From contig NZ_CP107567.1 of NCBI RefSeq assembly GCF_025854275.1, forward strand, positions 1,550,001-1,614,000: a DNA stretch of 64,000 bases. Reading direction: 5' to 3'. Of this stretch, positions 41,661 through 50,964 are shown piece by piece. A program made the position numbers and the translations under genes. Every line of letters starts with the position of its first letter. Within the stretch, counting starts at the first letter, position 1. The DNA is from Streptomyces peucetius (GTDB lineage Bacteria > Actinomycetota > Actinomycetes > Streptomycetales > Streptomycetaceae). Under the pieces are notes generated by a model. That model was not told the origin of the DNA, ran no database searches, and was given only the letters and a program-made list of their open reading frames with translations.

Positions 41661-42451
41661 ACCGGGCGGTGCCCATCCTGATGTACCACGCCGTCGGGGA
41701 GCGGCCCGCTCCGGCGGCGTACAGCCTGTCGGTCTCCCCCGCCGCTTTCGCACGGCAGATGGAGATGCTCGCGGAACACGGGTGCACGCCCGTCACCACG
41801 GCACGGCTCGGCGACGCCTGGCGCTCCGGCGGGCGCCGGCCGCTGCCGGACCGTCCGGTGCTGATCACCTTCGACGACGGCTACGAGGGCGTGCACCGGC
41901 ACGCCCTCCCCGTCCTCGCCGCACACGGCTTCGCCGCCACCGTCTTCGTCACCACCGGCTGGCTGCGCGGCCCGTACGACCGGGGGAAGGCGCTCGACAC
42001 CATGCTCGACTGGCAGCAGGTGCGTGAACTCGCCGGCGCCGGCACGGAGATCGGCGGCCACGCCCACACCCATCCCCAGCTCGACCAGCTCGACGACCCG
42101 CGCCTCGCCCACGAGACCGCCCACTGCCGGGACGTCATCGCCCAGGAACTGGGGGCCGCGCCCGTCTCGTTCGCCTACCCGTACGGCTACTCCGACCGCC
42201 GGGTCCGCGACGCCGTCCGCACCGCCGGCTTCAGGCAGGCCCTCGCCGTCGGCAACGCACACGCGGCGCGGCGCCAGGGCCCGTACGCACTGCGGCGGCT
42301 GACGGTACGGCGCGGAACAGGACCGGCCGAGTTCCGGCGGCTCCTCGAAGGGCACGCACTCACCAGGAACTTCGCCAAGGACCGTGCCCTCACCAAGGGC
42401 TACGCCGTCGTGCGCCGGGCCCGCCGGGCCGCCGCACTCGTCCTCCGCTGA
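41657..42451 (+). CDS. Polysaccharide deacetylase (NodB domain)
   Basis: 264 residues. MYHAVGE opens the domain, with the metal and catalytic motifs LITFDDGYEG (Asp-Asp, about residue 72), GGHAHTHPQL (His-x3-His, about 134) and FAYPYGYSDRRV. The NodB fold removes acetyl from N-acetylated sugars with Zn or Co. No signal peptide is evident, so it may act on a cytoplasmic or membrane-linked intermediate. It is last of the coupled GT2-GT2-deacetylase cassette, which points to a partly de-N-acetylated glycan. Confidence 0.92.
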   Translation: MNRAVPILMYHAVGERPAPAAYSLSVSPAAFARQMEMLAEHGCTPVTTARLGDAWRSGGRRPLPDRPVLITFDDGYEGVHRHALPVLAAHGFAATVFVTTGWLRGPYDRGKALDTMLDWQQVRELAGAGTEIGGHAHTHPQLDQLDDPRLAHETAHCRDVIAQELGAAPVSFAYPYGYSDRRVRDAVRTAGFRQALAVGNAHAARRQGPYALRRLTVRRGTGPAEFRRLLEGHALTRNFAKDRALTKGYAVVRRARRAAALVLR

Positions 42452-42518
42452 GCCTGTCCGGCCGCCGCACCGGCAAAAGACCGTGCGGCGGCCGGGGACG
42501 TGCCGGATCATGGGCGGC

Positions 42519-43616
42519 ATGTCTGCCAACCCCAAGGACGCACTGCCGATCCGGCTCAACGTCGACGACAGCGACTCGCCCTCCGACGTCATCGACGCGC
42601 TGTTCCTCGGACGCTTCGCGACGGGCGAGCAGCCGTACTCCCACAGCTCCTCGATCGACCGCGTCAGGCCCGGCGCGACGATGCTGCCGCCCCGGGCCAC
42701 CGTCCTGCGCTCGGCGCGCGACGACGACCGCAGCGCCACGCTCGCCGAGGGCGACGGTTGGACGCTGCTGATCTCCCGCTGGAACCGCGGCGCGGACGTC
42801 ACCGTCACGGCGGTCAGCTCCGAAGTCGCCGAGAAGATCCTCAAAGAGGCGACCGACGGCGCGGCGGACGAACCGGAACCGCAGCCCTCGAACGTGACCA
42901 TGGGCTTCTGGTACGTCTCACCGCGCCGCGGCCCGCACCGCACGACACGGCAGATCGCGGCCGGTACGTGGGAAGAGGTCCGTGCCAACTACACGGCGCC
43001 GGTCGCCGACGCGATGGACCGGCTGATGAAGGTCACGCCCGACGACATCGCGGGCCGGCTGCTGCTGCTCCACGGCCCGCCCGGCACGGGCAAGACCTCC
43101 GCGCTGCGCACGCTGGCCCGCTCCTGGCGCGACTGGTGCCAGGTGGACTGCGTCCTGGACCCGGAACGGCTGTTCAACGACGTCGGCTATCTGATGGACA
43201 TCGCGATCGGCGAGGACGAAGGCACCTCCAAAGGGCGCTGGCGGCTGCTCCTGCTGGAGGACTGCGACGAACTGATCCGCGGCGAGGCGAAGCACACGGC
43301 GGGCCAGGCGCTGTCCCGCCTGCTCAACCTCACGGACGGCCTGCTGGGCCAGGGCCGCAACGTCCTGGTGGGTGTCACCACCAACGAGGACCTGGAACGC
43401 CTCCACCCGGCGGTCGTCCGCCCGGGCCGCTGCCTCGCCCGCATCGAGGTGGGCCCGCTGACCCGGCCGGAGGCGGTGTCCTGGCTCGGCACGGACCAGG
43501 GCGTGGGTCGCGAGGGCGCGACGCTGGCGGAGCTCTACGCACTGCGACGGGGTACGCCGCCGGCGTCCGTCCCCGCGCAGCAGGGGGGCGGCGAGGACGC
43601 GGGCCTGTACCTCTGA
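42519..43616 (+). CDS. AAA-family ATPase (DUF5925-type)
   Basis: 365 residues. An N-terminal beta-rich domain (about 1-125) precedes the AAA core. Walker A is LLLLHGPPGTGKTSAL (about residue 180), Walker B LLLLEDCDELI (about 243), sensor 1 LVGVTTNED, and the arginine finger region HPAVVRPGRCLARIE. NVTMGFWYVSPRRGPHRTTRQIAAGTWEEVRANY just before the core is typical of the small Streptomyces family linked to DUF5925. ATG 42519 is preferred; ATG 42510 is in frame. It lies 67 bp after the deacetylase and may or may not share its promoter. Substrate unknown. Confidence 0.87.
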   Translation: MSANPKDALPIRLNVDDSDSPSDVIDALFLGRFATGEQPYSHSSSIDRVRPGATMLPPRATVLRSARDDDRSATLAEGDGWTLLISRWNRGADVTVTAVSSEVAEKILKEATDGAADEPEPQPSNVTMGFWYVSPRRGPHRTTRQIAAGTWEEVRANYTAPVADAMDRLMKVTPDDIAGRLLLLHGPPGTGKTSALRTLARSWRDWCQVDCVLDPERLFNDVGYLMDIAIGEDEGTSKGRWRLLLLEDCDELIRGEAKHTAGQALSRLLNLTDGLLGQGRNVLVGVTTNEDLERLHPAVVRPGRCLARIEVGPLTRPEAVSWLGTDQGVGREGATLAELYALRRGTPPASVPAQQGGGEDAGLYL

Positions 43617-43814
43617 CGGGGCGGTTGGCGGACCGCTGCGCGGAGCCTGTCCCCTCCCCGCCCCTTCCCGAACCGTGGGCTCCGCCCCCGGACCCCCGCG
43701 CCTCAAACGCCGGCGGGGCTGTACATGCCGCTGCGCGGCATTTACGGGTCCGGGCGGAGCCCGGTTTCGGGAAGGGGCGGGGAGGGGAACAGCCCGTCGC
43801 AGGCGCCACCCCCG
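43617..43814. repeat. Intergenic repeat region C (nested inverted repeats)
   Basis: Between convergent AAA and GntR genes. CCCTCCCCGCCCCTTCCCGAA (about 43651-43671) pairs with TTCGGGAAGGGGCGGGGAGGG (about 43766-43786). Inside are GGCTCCGCCCCCGGACCCCCGCG, CCTCAAACGCCGGCGGGGCTG, and a small ATGCCGC-TGC-GCGGCAT hairpin. Same modules as at 5408-6020 and 35267-35567. Likely a bidirectional terminator. Confidence 0.82.
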
Positions 43815-44210
43815 TCAGCCCTCGCCCCCGCCCCCGCCCTCGTAGGCCGCCCGCACCGCGTCCCCCACCACCCCCACCGCCGCCTCCCGCGAAAGCCCCA
43901 GCCGGCGCACCCGCGCCGCGTACACCGCCGCGGCCGCCGCCGCCTCCCGCTGGGCCGCGTCCCCCGAGGCCGCCACGAACGTGCCGTTGCGGCCCCGCGT
44001 CTCGATCACACCGTCGGCCTCCAGCGCCCGGTACGCCTTGGCCACGGTGTTGGCGGCGAGGCCCAGCCGCTCGGCGAGGCCGCGGACGGTCGGCAGCCGG
44101 TAACCGACCGGCAGCGCACCCGAGCGCGCCTGTTCGGAGATCTGCGTACGGACTTGTTCGTACGGTGCGTCGGACGCGTCGGCATCGATGGTGATGTTCA
44201 AGGTCGTCAC
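43815..44210 (-). CDS. GntR-family regulator, YtrA subgroup
   Basis: 131 residues: a winged helix (LNITIDADASDAPYEQVRTQISEQARSGALPVGYRLPTVRGLAERLGLAANTVAKAYRALEADGVIETRGRNGTFV, about residues 3-80) and a short helical tail. This is the small YtrA class that usually controls ABC transporters, though none is adjacent. A GTG start at 44210 is used, with 71 bp to the divergent GNAT gene. Confidence 0.88.
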   Translation of the reverse strand: MTTLNITIDADASDAPYEQVRTQISEQARSGALPVGYRLPTVRGLAERLGLAANTVAKAYRALEADGVIETRGRNGTFVAASGDAAQREAAAAAAVYAARVRRLGLSREAAVGVVGDAVRAAYEGGGGGEG

Positions 44211-44281
44211 GGCGCGATTCTCCCCCACCGCCCCGATATTCGGAGGCGCCGCCGCCCTCCGCGCGCGTAAGGTCCCCGCCC

Positions 44282-45202
44282 ATGACTGTGATCATCCGTG
44301 ACTTTTGCCCCGAGGACGCCGAAGCCGTGACCCGGGTCCGGCGTGCCTGCATGCCCTTCGAGGTGACGACACCCGCGTCCCTCCTCTTCGGGGTGGAGAC
44401 CGCCAACCCTGCCAAGAAGTACCGGCTGTTGGTGGCAGAGAAGGACGGAGAGCTGATCGGCACGGCCCATGCCGGTATCGCGTACGACTCCTCGGAGCCC
44501 GGGCAGTCGTTCGTCACCCCGCATGTCCATCCGGAGCACCGGGGTCACGGCGCGGGCGGTCTGCTGCTGCGGGTCGCCGAGGAGCATCTCGCCGCGGAGG
44601 GCGCGACCAACGTGTACGCGTGGGTGCTGGAGGGCGCGCAGAACCTCGCGTTCGCCGAGAAGCGCGGCTACCGGCCCACTCGTTCCGCGCACTTCCAGCG
44701 CCTCGATCTGGCGAACGGCCCGCTTCAGGAGCTTCCCGCCCTGCCCGCGGGCGCCGAGCTGCGCACCGCCGCCGACTTCGAGGCCGACCCGCGGCCGATG
44801 TTCGAGGCGGACGCGGAGGCGACCTCGGACGAGCCGAGTGACATCAACACCGACTTCGACGACTACGAGGACTGGATCGCCCACACCTGGAACGACCCGC
44901 TGCTCGACCGGCAGCTGTCCACGGTCGTCGTGGTGGACGGCAGGGTCGCGGCCTACACCGCCGCGATCACGGACGGCGCCACCCGCTATCTGTCCGGGAT
45001 GACGGGCACCCTGCGCGCCCACCGCGGCAAAGGACTGGCGAAACTGGCCAAGACCGACTCGCTGCGCCGGGCCCGCGCGGCGGGCTACACGGACGCCTTC
45101 ACGAACAACGACGCCGACAACGGCCCGATGCTCGCGATCAACAGGTGGTTCGGGTACGAGATCTGCGCGAGGGAGGTACGCCATGTCCGCGCCCTCGATT
45201 GA
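44282..45202 (+). CDS. Two-domain GNAT acetyltransferase
   Basis: 306 residues with two GNAT folds. The first (about 1-150) has the acetyl-CoA motif VHPEHRGHGAGGLLLRVAEEHL. The second (about 155-306) has GTLRAHRGKGLAKLAKTDSLRRARAAG followed by TNNDADNGPMLAINRWFGYEI. Mycothiol synthase has a similar two-domain plan, but the sequence here is not that enzyme as far as I can judge. TAAGGT ten bases before the ATG suggests a leaderless mRNA. The next gene overlaps its end by 20 bp. Confidence 0.88.
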   Translation: MTVIIRDFCPEDAEAVTRVRRACMPFEVTTPASLLFGVETANPAKKYRLLVAEKDGELIGTAHAGIAYDSSEPGQSFVTPHVHPEHRGHGAGGLLLRVAEEHLAAEGATNVYAWVLEGAQNLAFAEKRGYRPTRSAHFQRLDLANGPLQELPALPAGAELRTAADFEADPRPMFEADAEATSDEPSDINTDFDDYEDWIAHTWNDPLLDRQLSTVVVVDGRVAAYTAAITDGATRYLSGMTGTLRAHRGKGLAKLAKTDSLRRARAAGYTDAFTNNDADNGPMLAINRWFGYEICAREVRHVRALD

Positions 45203-45674
45203 CGTACGGCTCGTCAAGGCCGGTGCGACGAAGATCCGCTACCCGGCCGAGCTGCTCGGCGACGACGGTACCCATCTCGCCGTCCGCGCCCCGTGGGCGG
45301 CGCCCGGCGGGCGCGACTTCGGGTTCGTACGTTTCGAGCCGGGCGATGTGTTCACCGAGCACTACTGGCGGAACCGCTGGTACTCGGTCAAGGAGGTCCG
45401 CACCGGCGCCGGCACGCTCAAGGGCTGGTACTGCGACATCACCCGGCCCGCCGTACTGGCGGAGGGCGGCGGCGAGGTGAGCGTCGAGGATTTGGACCTC
45501 GACCTGTGGGTGTCCGCGGACGGCCACGAGATTCTGCGGCTGGACGAGGACGAGTTCGAGGAGAGCGGCCTTGCCGTCCGCGACCCCGAGGCAGCGGCGG
45601 AAGCCGTCTCGGCCCTCGACGAGCTGGAACGACGTGCCCGCGAGGGCCGCTTCACGGAGCTGCTCACCCTGTGA
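45183..45674 (+). CDS. DUF402 (FomD/Ntdp-like) protein
   Basis: 163 residues. FEPGDVFTEHYWRNRWYSVKEVRTGAGTLKGWYCDITRPAVL and DLDLDLWVSADGHEILRLDEDEFEESG are the DUF402 core, with the acidic metal-binding residues characteristic of FomD and nucleoside-diphosphate phosphatases. The family hydrolyses nucleotide phosphate bonds. The gene overlaps the GNAT gene by 20 bp, so they are coupled. It ends 20 bp before a strong terminator. Confidence 0.88.
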   Translation: MSAPSIDVRLVKAGATKIRYPAELLGDDGTHLAVRAPWAAPGGRDFGFVRFEPGDVFTEHYWRNRWYSVKEVRTGAGTLKGWYCDITRPAVLAEGGGEVSVEDLDLDLWVSADGHEILRLDEDEFEESGLAVRDPEAAAEAVSALDELERRAREGRFTELLTL

Positions 45675-45694
45675 ACGGGTGAACGGCCGACGGC

Positions 45695-45728
45695 AGGAGG
45701 GGCGGCCACCGCGGTGGCCGCCCCTCCT
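45695..45728. terminator. Perfect 34-base palindromic terminator
   Basis: AGGAGGGGCGGCCACC and GGTGGCCGCCCCTCCT are perfect 16-base arms around GC. It lies between the convergent DUF402 and tctA genes and should stop transcripts in both directions. Confidence 0.88.
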
Positions 45729-45746
45729 CGTCCTTCCGCCTCCGAC

Positions 45747-47243
45747 TCAGCCGGTCGACCGACGGCCCCGCACGACGAGCTTCTTCAGCCACGGCCAGGC
45801 CAGCAGCACCACGATCACCGTGTACACGGTCACCGAGAAGGGTGTGTTGACGAGTCCGGCCGCGTTGCCGTCGCTGATCTGGAGCGCGCGCCGAAGCTGC
45901 TGTTCGGCCGCCGGGCCGAGGATGACACCGATGACGGCGGGCAGCACGGGCAGCCCGTAGCGCCGCATGCCGAAGCCGATCAGACCGATGATCAGCAGGA
46001 TCACCAGGTCGATGGCCTCGCCGCCGACCGCGTACGCGCCGACCGCCGCGAAGAACAGGATGCCCGCGTAGAGGTACGGCCTGGGGATGCGCAGCAGCTT
46101 CGCCCACAACGGCGCGAGCGGCAGGTTGAGCGCGAGCAGCAGCGCCATGCCGACGAACAGCGAGGCGATCAGGCCCCACACCAGGTCGGGTTCGCGCTGG
46201 AAGAGGAGCGGGCCCGGCTGGATGCCGTACTGCTGGAACGCGGCCAGCATCACTGCGGCGACGGCCGTGGTCGGCAGGCCGAGAGTGAGCATCGAGACGA
46301 GGGTGCCCGCCGCCGAGGCGGAGGCCGCGGACTCGGGCCCGGCCACGCCCTCGATGGCGCCCTTGCCGAACTCGTCCTTGTGCCGGGAGAGCCGCTTCTC
46401 CGTCACGTACGACAGGAAGGTGGGGATCTCCGCGCCGCCGGCGGGGATCGCGCCGAAGGGGAAGCCGATGACGGGACCGCGCAGCCACGGCTTCCAGGTG
46501 CGCTTCACATCGGACTTCGCCAGCCACGGCCGGCCGACCGGGATGGCGTCGCCGCTGGTGCGCCGCAGATGGGCGGCGACCCACAGGGCCTCGCCGATCG
46601 CGAAGAGCCCGACCGCGACGATGACGACGTCGATACCGTCGGCGAGCTGGAGCGACCCGAAGGTCAGCCGCTGCTGGCCGGTCATCTGGTCGAGGCCGAC
46701 GAGACCGATGGTGAGGCCGATCAGCAGGGACGCGAGCCCGCGGATGCGTGAGGAGCCGAGGACCGAGGTGACGGCGATGAACGCCAGCACCATGATCGCG
46801 AAGTAGTCGGGGGCGCCGATGTCGACGGCCAGTTCCGCCACCGTCGGGGCGAGCACCACCAGCAGGATCGTGCCGATCATGCCGCCCGCGAAGTGGCCGC
46901 CGGCCGCGGCCGCGAGCGCCTGCGCGCCGCGTCCGGCCTTCGCCATCGGGTTGCCCTCGATGGCGGCGACCACCGCCGCGCTCTCACCGGGGGTGTTGAG
47001 CAGGATCGAGGTGGTGGAGCCGCCGAACATGGCGCCGTAGTAGATCCCGGCGAACATGATGAACGCGCCGGTCGGCTCGAGGCCGTAGGTCACCGGCAGC
47101 AGCAGCGCGACCGCCATGGCCGGGCCGATGCCGGGCAGGACTCCGATGGCGGTGCCGAGCAGGACGCCTATGGCGGCCCAGAGCAGGTTGACCGGGGTGA
47201 GCGCCGTGCCGAAGCCGTCGAGGAGGGAGTTCAGGGAATCCAT
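45747..47243 (-). CDS. tctA: Tripartite tricarboxylate transporter large permease TctA
   Basis: 498 residues with about twelve helices. Conserved pieces include [54 protein letters not shown] (about residues 31-85) and [27 protein letters not shown] (about 320). It is the channel of a binding-protein-dependent, ion-driven carboxylate importer. ATG 47243 shares one base with the tctB stop. Last gene of tctCBA, ending at the perfect terminator at 45695. Confidence 0.95.
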   Translation of the reverse strand: MDSLNSLLDGFGTALTPVNLLWAAIGVLLGTAIGVLPGIGPAMAVALLLPVTYGLEPTGAFIMFAGIYYGAMFGGSTTSILLNTPGESAAVVAAIEGNPMAKAGRGAQALAAAAGGHFAGGMIGTILLVVLAPTVAELAVDIGAPDYFAIMVLAFIAVTSVLGSSRIRGLASLLIGLTIGLVGLDQMTGQQRLTFGSLQLADGIDVVIVAVGLFAIGEALWVAAHLRRTSGDAIPVGRPWLAKSDVKRTWKPWLRGPVIGFPFGAIPAGGAEIPTFLSYVTEKRLSRHKDEFGKGAIEGVAGPESAASASAAGTLVSMLTLGLPTTAVAAVMLAAFQQYGIQPGPLLFQREPDLVWGLIASLFVGMALLLALNLPLAPLWAKLLRIPRPYLYAGILFFAAVGAYAVGGEAIDLVILLIIGLIGFGMRRYGLPVLPAVIGVILGPAAEQQLRRALQISDGNAAGLVNTPFSVTVYTVIVVLLAWPWLKKLVVRGRRSTG

Positions 47244-47761
47244 CAGAGCACTCCCATCAGCGGGCCGCCGGGCAGCGGGACGCCGAGCAGGTTGTTGAAG
47301 ACGAAGTAGGTGACGACGGAGAGGACGGCCGCGATCAGCGGGTCGCGGTCGGTACGCCGGCTGCCCAGCGCGTACGCGGAGCCCCAGAAGAGCAGCGCGC
47401 CGGAGACGGGGAAGCCGAGCGGTCCGATGAGGACGGCGCCGGCGAGGAACACTCCGGCGAGCAGCAGCACCGTGCGCCAGTCGCCCGGCTCGGACAGGTC
47501 GATGTCCTCGCCGCCCTCGGCCTCGCCCCGGCCGCCTCTGAGCACGTCGAGCGCGAGGAGTACGGCGACGACCAGCAGGCCGATGCCGACGGCGATCGGG
47601 ACGGTCCGCGGGCCGACCGGCCCGCGCTGGGTGATGTCGACGTCCATGGTGAGCGCGTCGGTGAGGACGAGGACACCGATGACGAGGAGCAGCAGGCCGA
47701 CGCCGAGCTCCGAGTGTTCACGCAGCCAGGAGCGGCGCCCCTGGGTTCCGGTGGTGCTCAC
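47243..47761 (-). CDS. tctB: Tripartite tricarboxylate transporter small subunit TctB
   Basis: 172 residues with four helices ([104 protein letters not shown]). It is the poorly conserved small membrane partner of TctA. The GTG at 47761 overlaps the tctC stop by four bases and the stop overlaps tctA by one base: tight translational coupling. Confidence 0.92.
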   Translation of the reverse strand: MSTTGTQGRRSWLREHSELGVGLLLLVIGVLVLTDALTMDVDITQRGPVGPRTVPIAVGIGLLVVAVLLALDVLRGGRGEAEGGEDIDLSEPGDWRTVLLLAGVFLAGAVLIGPLGFPVSGALLFWGSAYALGSRRTDRDPLIAAVLSVVTYFVFNNLLGVPLPGGPLMGVL

Positions 47762-48741
47762 AGGCCCAGCTCCTTCAGCACCTGGTCGACGCTGTCGTCC
47801 TGCGCGTCGAGGAAGTCGCCGAACTCGTCGCCGGGGAGGAACGCGTCGTCCCAGCCGTTCTTCTTCAAGGAGTCCCGCCATTCCTGCGAGTCGTGCAGCT
47901 TCGTGACGAGGCCGACGAGCTTGTCGCGCTCACCGTCGGACAGGCCGGGCGGTGCGACGATGCCGCGCCAGTTGGTGAACTCGGTGTCCAGGCCGGCCTC
48001 GCGCAGGGTGGGCGCGTCGAGGCCGGGGACCCGCTTCGGTCCGGTCACGGCCAGCAGCCGCAGCTCACCGGACTTGATCTGGTCGAGGTACTCGCCGACA
48101 CCGGAGACGCCGAAGGCGACCTTGTTGCCGAGGATCGAGGCGAGCAGTTCGCCGCCGCCGTCGAAGGGGATGTAGTTGACGGACTTGGGAGCGATCCCCG
48201 CGGCCTGCGCCATCAGCATCGGCGCGAGATGGTCGGGCCCGCCGGGCGAGGACCCGCCGCCGACCGGCAGTTTGCCGGGGTTCTGCTTCCAGGCCGCGAG
48301 CAGCTGTCCGATGTTCCGGTACGGGGAGTCCTTGGACACGACCACGATGTCCTGCTCCTCCGTGAGCCGGGCGATCGGAGTGGTGTCGGCGAGGGTCCGG
48401 GGCGACTTGTTGGTGTGTACGGCTCCGACGACGCCGAGACCCATGGACATGGCCAGCTTGCCGTTGCCGTGTTCGCCGACGAGCCGGGCCAGTCCCACGG
48501 TGCCGCCGGCGCCGGGCAGGTTGAAGACCTCGATGTTGTGGGTGAGCCCTGCGTCCTCGGCGTTCTTCGCGGCCGTGCGGGCGGTGATGTCGTAGCCGCC
48601 GCCGGGCGTGTTGGGGACCATGAACCGCAGACCGGGGATCTGCGTCCCGGTTTCGGCACCGCTGCCCGTGGTGAGCAGCGGTGGCCCCACGAGCACCAGC
48701 AGCGCCGCCCCGAGCAGGGCAATGGGGGTGCGCATTCGCAC
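47758..48741 (-). CDS. tctC: Tripartite tricarboxylate transporter binding protein TctC
   Basis: 327 residues. A signal peptide or anchor (MRMRTPIALLGAALLVLVGPPLLTTGSGA) precedes a Bug/TctC fold: RFMVPNTPGGGYDITARTAAK, NLPGAGGTVGLARLVG, PVGGGSSPGGPDHLAPMLMAQAAGI and NYIPFDGGGELLASILGNKVAFGVSGVGEYLDQIKSGELRLLAVTG. It binds a carboxylate outside the membrane and hands it to TctAB. The GTG at 48741 has a GAGAGG ribosome site; the ATG at 48735 is the alternative. Divergent from a response regulator that probably controls the operon. Confidence 0.93.
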   Translation of the reverse strand: MRMRTPIALLGAALLVLVGPPLLTTGSGAETGTQIPGLRFMVPNTPGGGYDITARTAAKNAEDAGLTHNIEVFNLPGAGGTVGLARLVGEHGNGKLAMSMGLGVVGAVHTNKSPRTLADTTPIARLTEEQDIVVVSKDSPYRNIGQLLAAWKQNPGKLPVGGGSSPGGPDHLAPMLMAQAAGIAPKSVNYIPFDGGGELLASILGNKVAFGVSGVGEYLDQIKSGELRLLAVTGPKRVPGLDAPTLREAGLDTEFTNWRGIVAPPGLSDGERDKLVGLVTKLHDSQEWRDSLKKNGWDDAFLPGDEFGDFLDAQDDSVDQVLKELGL

Positions 48742-48825
48742 GGGATCGCCTCTCGTAGATGTGTGAAGTGGCCCACATGTTGCCTGCGCGTTAAGAAGCT
48801 GTCTCTCTTCCGGAATCAATGGACG

Positions 48826-48842
48826 TTGTGGTCCTTGTGGTC
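48826..48842. promoter_or_regulatory. Direct repeat TTGTGGTC before the response regulator
   Basis: TTGTGGTC occurs at 48826-48833 and 48835-48842, nine bases apart, in the gap between tctC and the divergent regulator. It could be a tandem site for the regulator itself. Confidence 0.4.
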
Positions 48843-48860
48843 GGGGCCTAGCGTGTCGGC

Positions 48861-49547
48861 GTGACAAAGGTGCTGGTGGTGGACGACGACTTCATGGTCG
48901 CCAAGCTGCACAGCCGCTATGTGTCCCAGGCGGAGGGGTTCACGGTCGTCGGGGTGGCCCACAGCGGCGCGGAGGCGCTGCGCGCCGCCGAGCGGCTGCG
49001 GCCCGACCTCGTGCTGCTCGACGTCTATCTGCCCGACATGGACGGCATCGCCGTGCTGCGGGAGCTGCGGGCGGCCGAGGAGCGCGACGCGGACCGGCCG
49101 AGCGTGGACGCCCTGTTCATCACGGCCGCCCGCGATGCCTCCGTCGTCCGTTCCGCCCTGCGCGCGGGCGCCCTGCACTATCTGATCAAGCCCTTCAACC
49201 AGGCCGCGCTCCATGAGCAGCTCCGGCATGTGGCATCGCTGCGCTCGCGCCTCGACCGGCTGGACGAGGCCCGCCAGGAGGACGTCGACCAGATCTTCGG
49301 CACCCGCCCGCCGGGCTCGCGCGAACTGCCCAAGGGTCTCGCGCCGCACACGGCGGAGCTGGTCGAGCGCATCCTGCGCGAGCACCCGGGCGACCTGTCG
49401 GCCTCCGAGTGCGCGGAGGCGGGCTCCCTGTCACGGGTGAGCGCGCGTCGCTATCTGGAGTACTTCGCGGAGACGGGCCGCGCGGAGGTGACGCTGCGCT
49501 ACGGCGGCACGGGCCGTCCGGAACGGCGCTACCGCCGCATCGGCTGA
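48861..49547 (+). CDS. CitB/DcuR-type response regulator, no kinase adjacent
   Basis: 228 residues. The receiver domain (about 1-125) has VLVVDDDFMVAKLH, the phospho-acceptor Asp in LVLLDVYLPDMDG (about residue 54) and the Lys in YLIKPFNQAAL. The C-terminal helix-turn-helix (ILREHPGDLSASECAEAGSLSRVSARRYLEYFAETGRAEVTLRYGGTGRPERRY) is the CitB/DpiA class, usually partnered with a citrate/malate sensor kinase. No kinase gene lies on either side; the next gene is a VOC protein. It is divergent from tctCBA, which it probably controls. The GTG start is apparently leaderless or nearly so. Confidence 0.92.
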   Translation: MTKVLVVDDDFMVAKLHSRYVSQAEGFTVVGVAHSGAEALRAAERLRPDLVLLDVYLPDMDGIAVLRELRAAEERDADRPSVDALFITAARDASVVRSALRAGALHYLIKPFNQAALHEQLRHVASLRSRLDRLDEARQEDVDQIFGTRPPGSRELPKGLAPHTAELVERILREHPGDLSASECAEAGSLSRVSARRYLEYFAETGRAEVTLRYGGTGRPERRYRRIG

Positions 49548-49564
49548 GGCCGAGGAACCCGCGC

Positions 49565-49930
49565 TCAGGCTTCGGCAGGGGGCTGGTGAAGCCCGAAGGG
49601 CGAACCCTGGTCGTCGTGGCAGAGCTGGAAGCGCCCGAAGCGGGCGACCGTCTCCTCGTCGCCGCCCACGTCGATGTCGTCGACGCTGCCGCCGAGCTCG
49701 CGCACCCGGGCGACGGCGGCCCGCATGTCGTCGACCCTGAAGAACAGATAGGGGCTCGCCCCGGCGTCCCCGCCGTGCACTCCGCCGGGAACGTCCGGCG
49801 TGCGGATCGAGTATCCGCCGCCCTCGGTCGTCCCGGCGTCGAAGGTCCAGCCGAAGAGTCCGCTGTAGAAGACGCGGGCCTGCTCAAAGTCGCCGACGCC
49901 CAGCTCGAAGAACGAGATCTCCCCGGCCAT
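49565..49930 (-). CDS. VOC-family (glyoxalase-like) protein
   Basis: 121 residues, one VOC unit: FFELGVGDFEQARVFYSGLFGWTFDAGTTEGGGYSIRTPD and YLFFRVDDMRAAVARVRELGGSVDDIDVGGDEETVARFGRFQLCHDDQGSPFGLHQP. The fold binds a divalent metal in glyoxalases, dioxygenases and resistance proteins. Only the fold is certain here. It is convergent with the response regulator. Confidence 0.88.
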   Translation of the reverse strand: MAGEISFFELGVGDFEQARVFYSGLFGWTFDAGTTEGGGYSIRTPDVPGGVHGGDAGASPYLFFRVDDMRAAVARVRELGGSVDDIDVGGDEETVARFGRFQLCHDDQGSPFGLHQPPAEA

Positions 49931-50163
49931 GCCCCTCTCCCGACGTCCGTGGAACCCGGTGCGGTCCACCGTACGGCGGGCACGTGGCGGCCGCATCCGG
50001 CCGGAGGCCCGCTCCCGGGGCCCCTGTTGCGCCACGCGTCGGCCGGCCTCCGGAATACCCCTGGGGGTAAGAGGGTTGGAAGCGGCGTACCCAGTGATCA
50101 TCCCTGGGCGGCGGCCTGTGTCACACCCCGCGTCGGCGCCCCGGGACCGAGAGCGGAGCAGAC

Positions 50164-50781
50164 ATGACCACCGAGACGGCGCACGGCACGGACCGTTCCT
50201 TCCTCTTCGTCCTCGGCAGTTCCCGCCCTGCCGGCAACACCAAGATCCTGGCCAGGGCGGCCGCCGAGCAGCTGCCCGCCGGTGTCCCGCAGCGCTGGGT
50301 GGATCTGGCCCGGCTGCCGTTGCCCGACTTCCAGGACGGGCGCCACGAGAGCGACAACTGGCCGGCCGGGGAGAACGAGGAGGCGCTTCGGCAGGCCACT
50401 CTGCAGGCCACGGACATCGTCATCGCCTCGCCCCTGTACTGGTACACCCTCTCGGCGCAGACCAAGCGTTACCTCGACTACTGGTCGGGCTGGCTGACCG
50501 TGCCCGAGTCGGACTTCAAGAAGCGGATGGCGGGCCGGACCCTGTGGGGTGTGACCGTCATGGCGGACGACGACGAGGCCGTCGCCGACGGGCTGGCGAC
50601 CACGCTCAACCACACGGCGGCGTACCTGCGGATGCGCTTCGGCGGTCTGCTGCTCGGCAACGGCTCCCGGCCCGGTCAGGTACGGCAGGACGAGCGGGCG
50701 CTCATCCGCGCCAAGACCTTCTTCCAGCGTGAGGCCCCGCTCGCCCGGTTCCCCTACGAGGAGGCGGCCGGGGCGCGTTGA
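50164..50781 (+). CDS. NAD(P)H-dependent FMN oxidoreductase (flavodoxin fold)
   Basis: 205 residues. FLFVLGSSRPAGNTKILARAAAEQL (about residues 13-37) is the FMN phosphate loop. ATDIVIASPLYWYTLSAQTKRYLDYW (about 82-107) is the second FMN-binding segment. It is probably a quinone, nitro or azo reductase of the NADPH-dependent FMN reductase family. It stands between two unrelated genes and shows no clear operator. Confidence 0.88.
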   Translation: MTTETAHGTDRSFLFVLGSSRPAGNTKILARAAAEQLPAGVPQRWVDLARLPLPDFQDGRHESDNWPAGENEEALRQATLQATDIVIASPLYWYTLSAQTKRYLDYWSGWLTVPESDFKKRMAGRTLWGVTVMADDDEAVADGLATTLNHTAAYLRMRFGGLLLGNGSRPGQVRQDERALIRAKTFFQREAPLARFPYEEAAGAR

Positions 50782-50964
50782 GGCCCCGCGACCGCTGCGC
50801 CGGCGGACGGGGCCGGGAGGAGCGGCGGCGTATCCTCGCGTGCGCGACCGTCCGCGTGCGCGATCGTCCCCGTTGGCCTGCGCACCGTGCCCGTCGTGTG
50901 CCGGACGGGGAGATCGGGGCTGCGTGGCGGGGCAGACCGCCTGGCGGGGGAAGGGGACGAGGGG

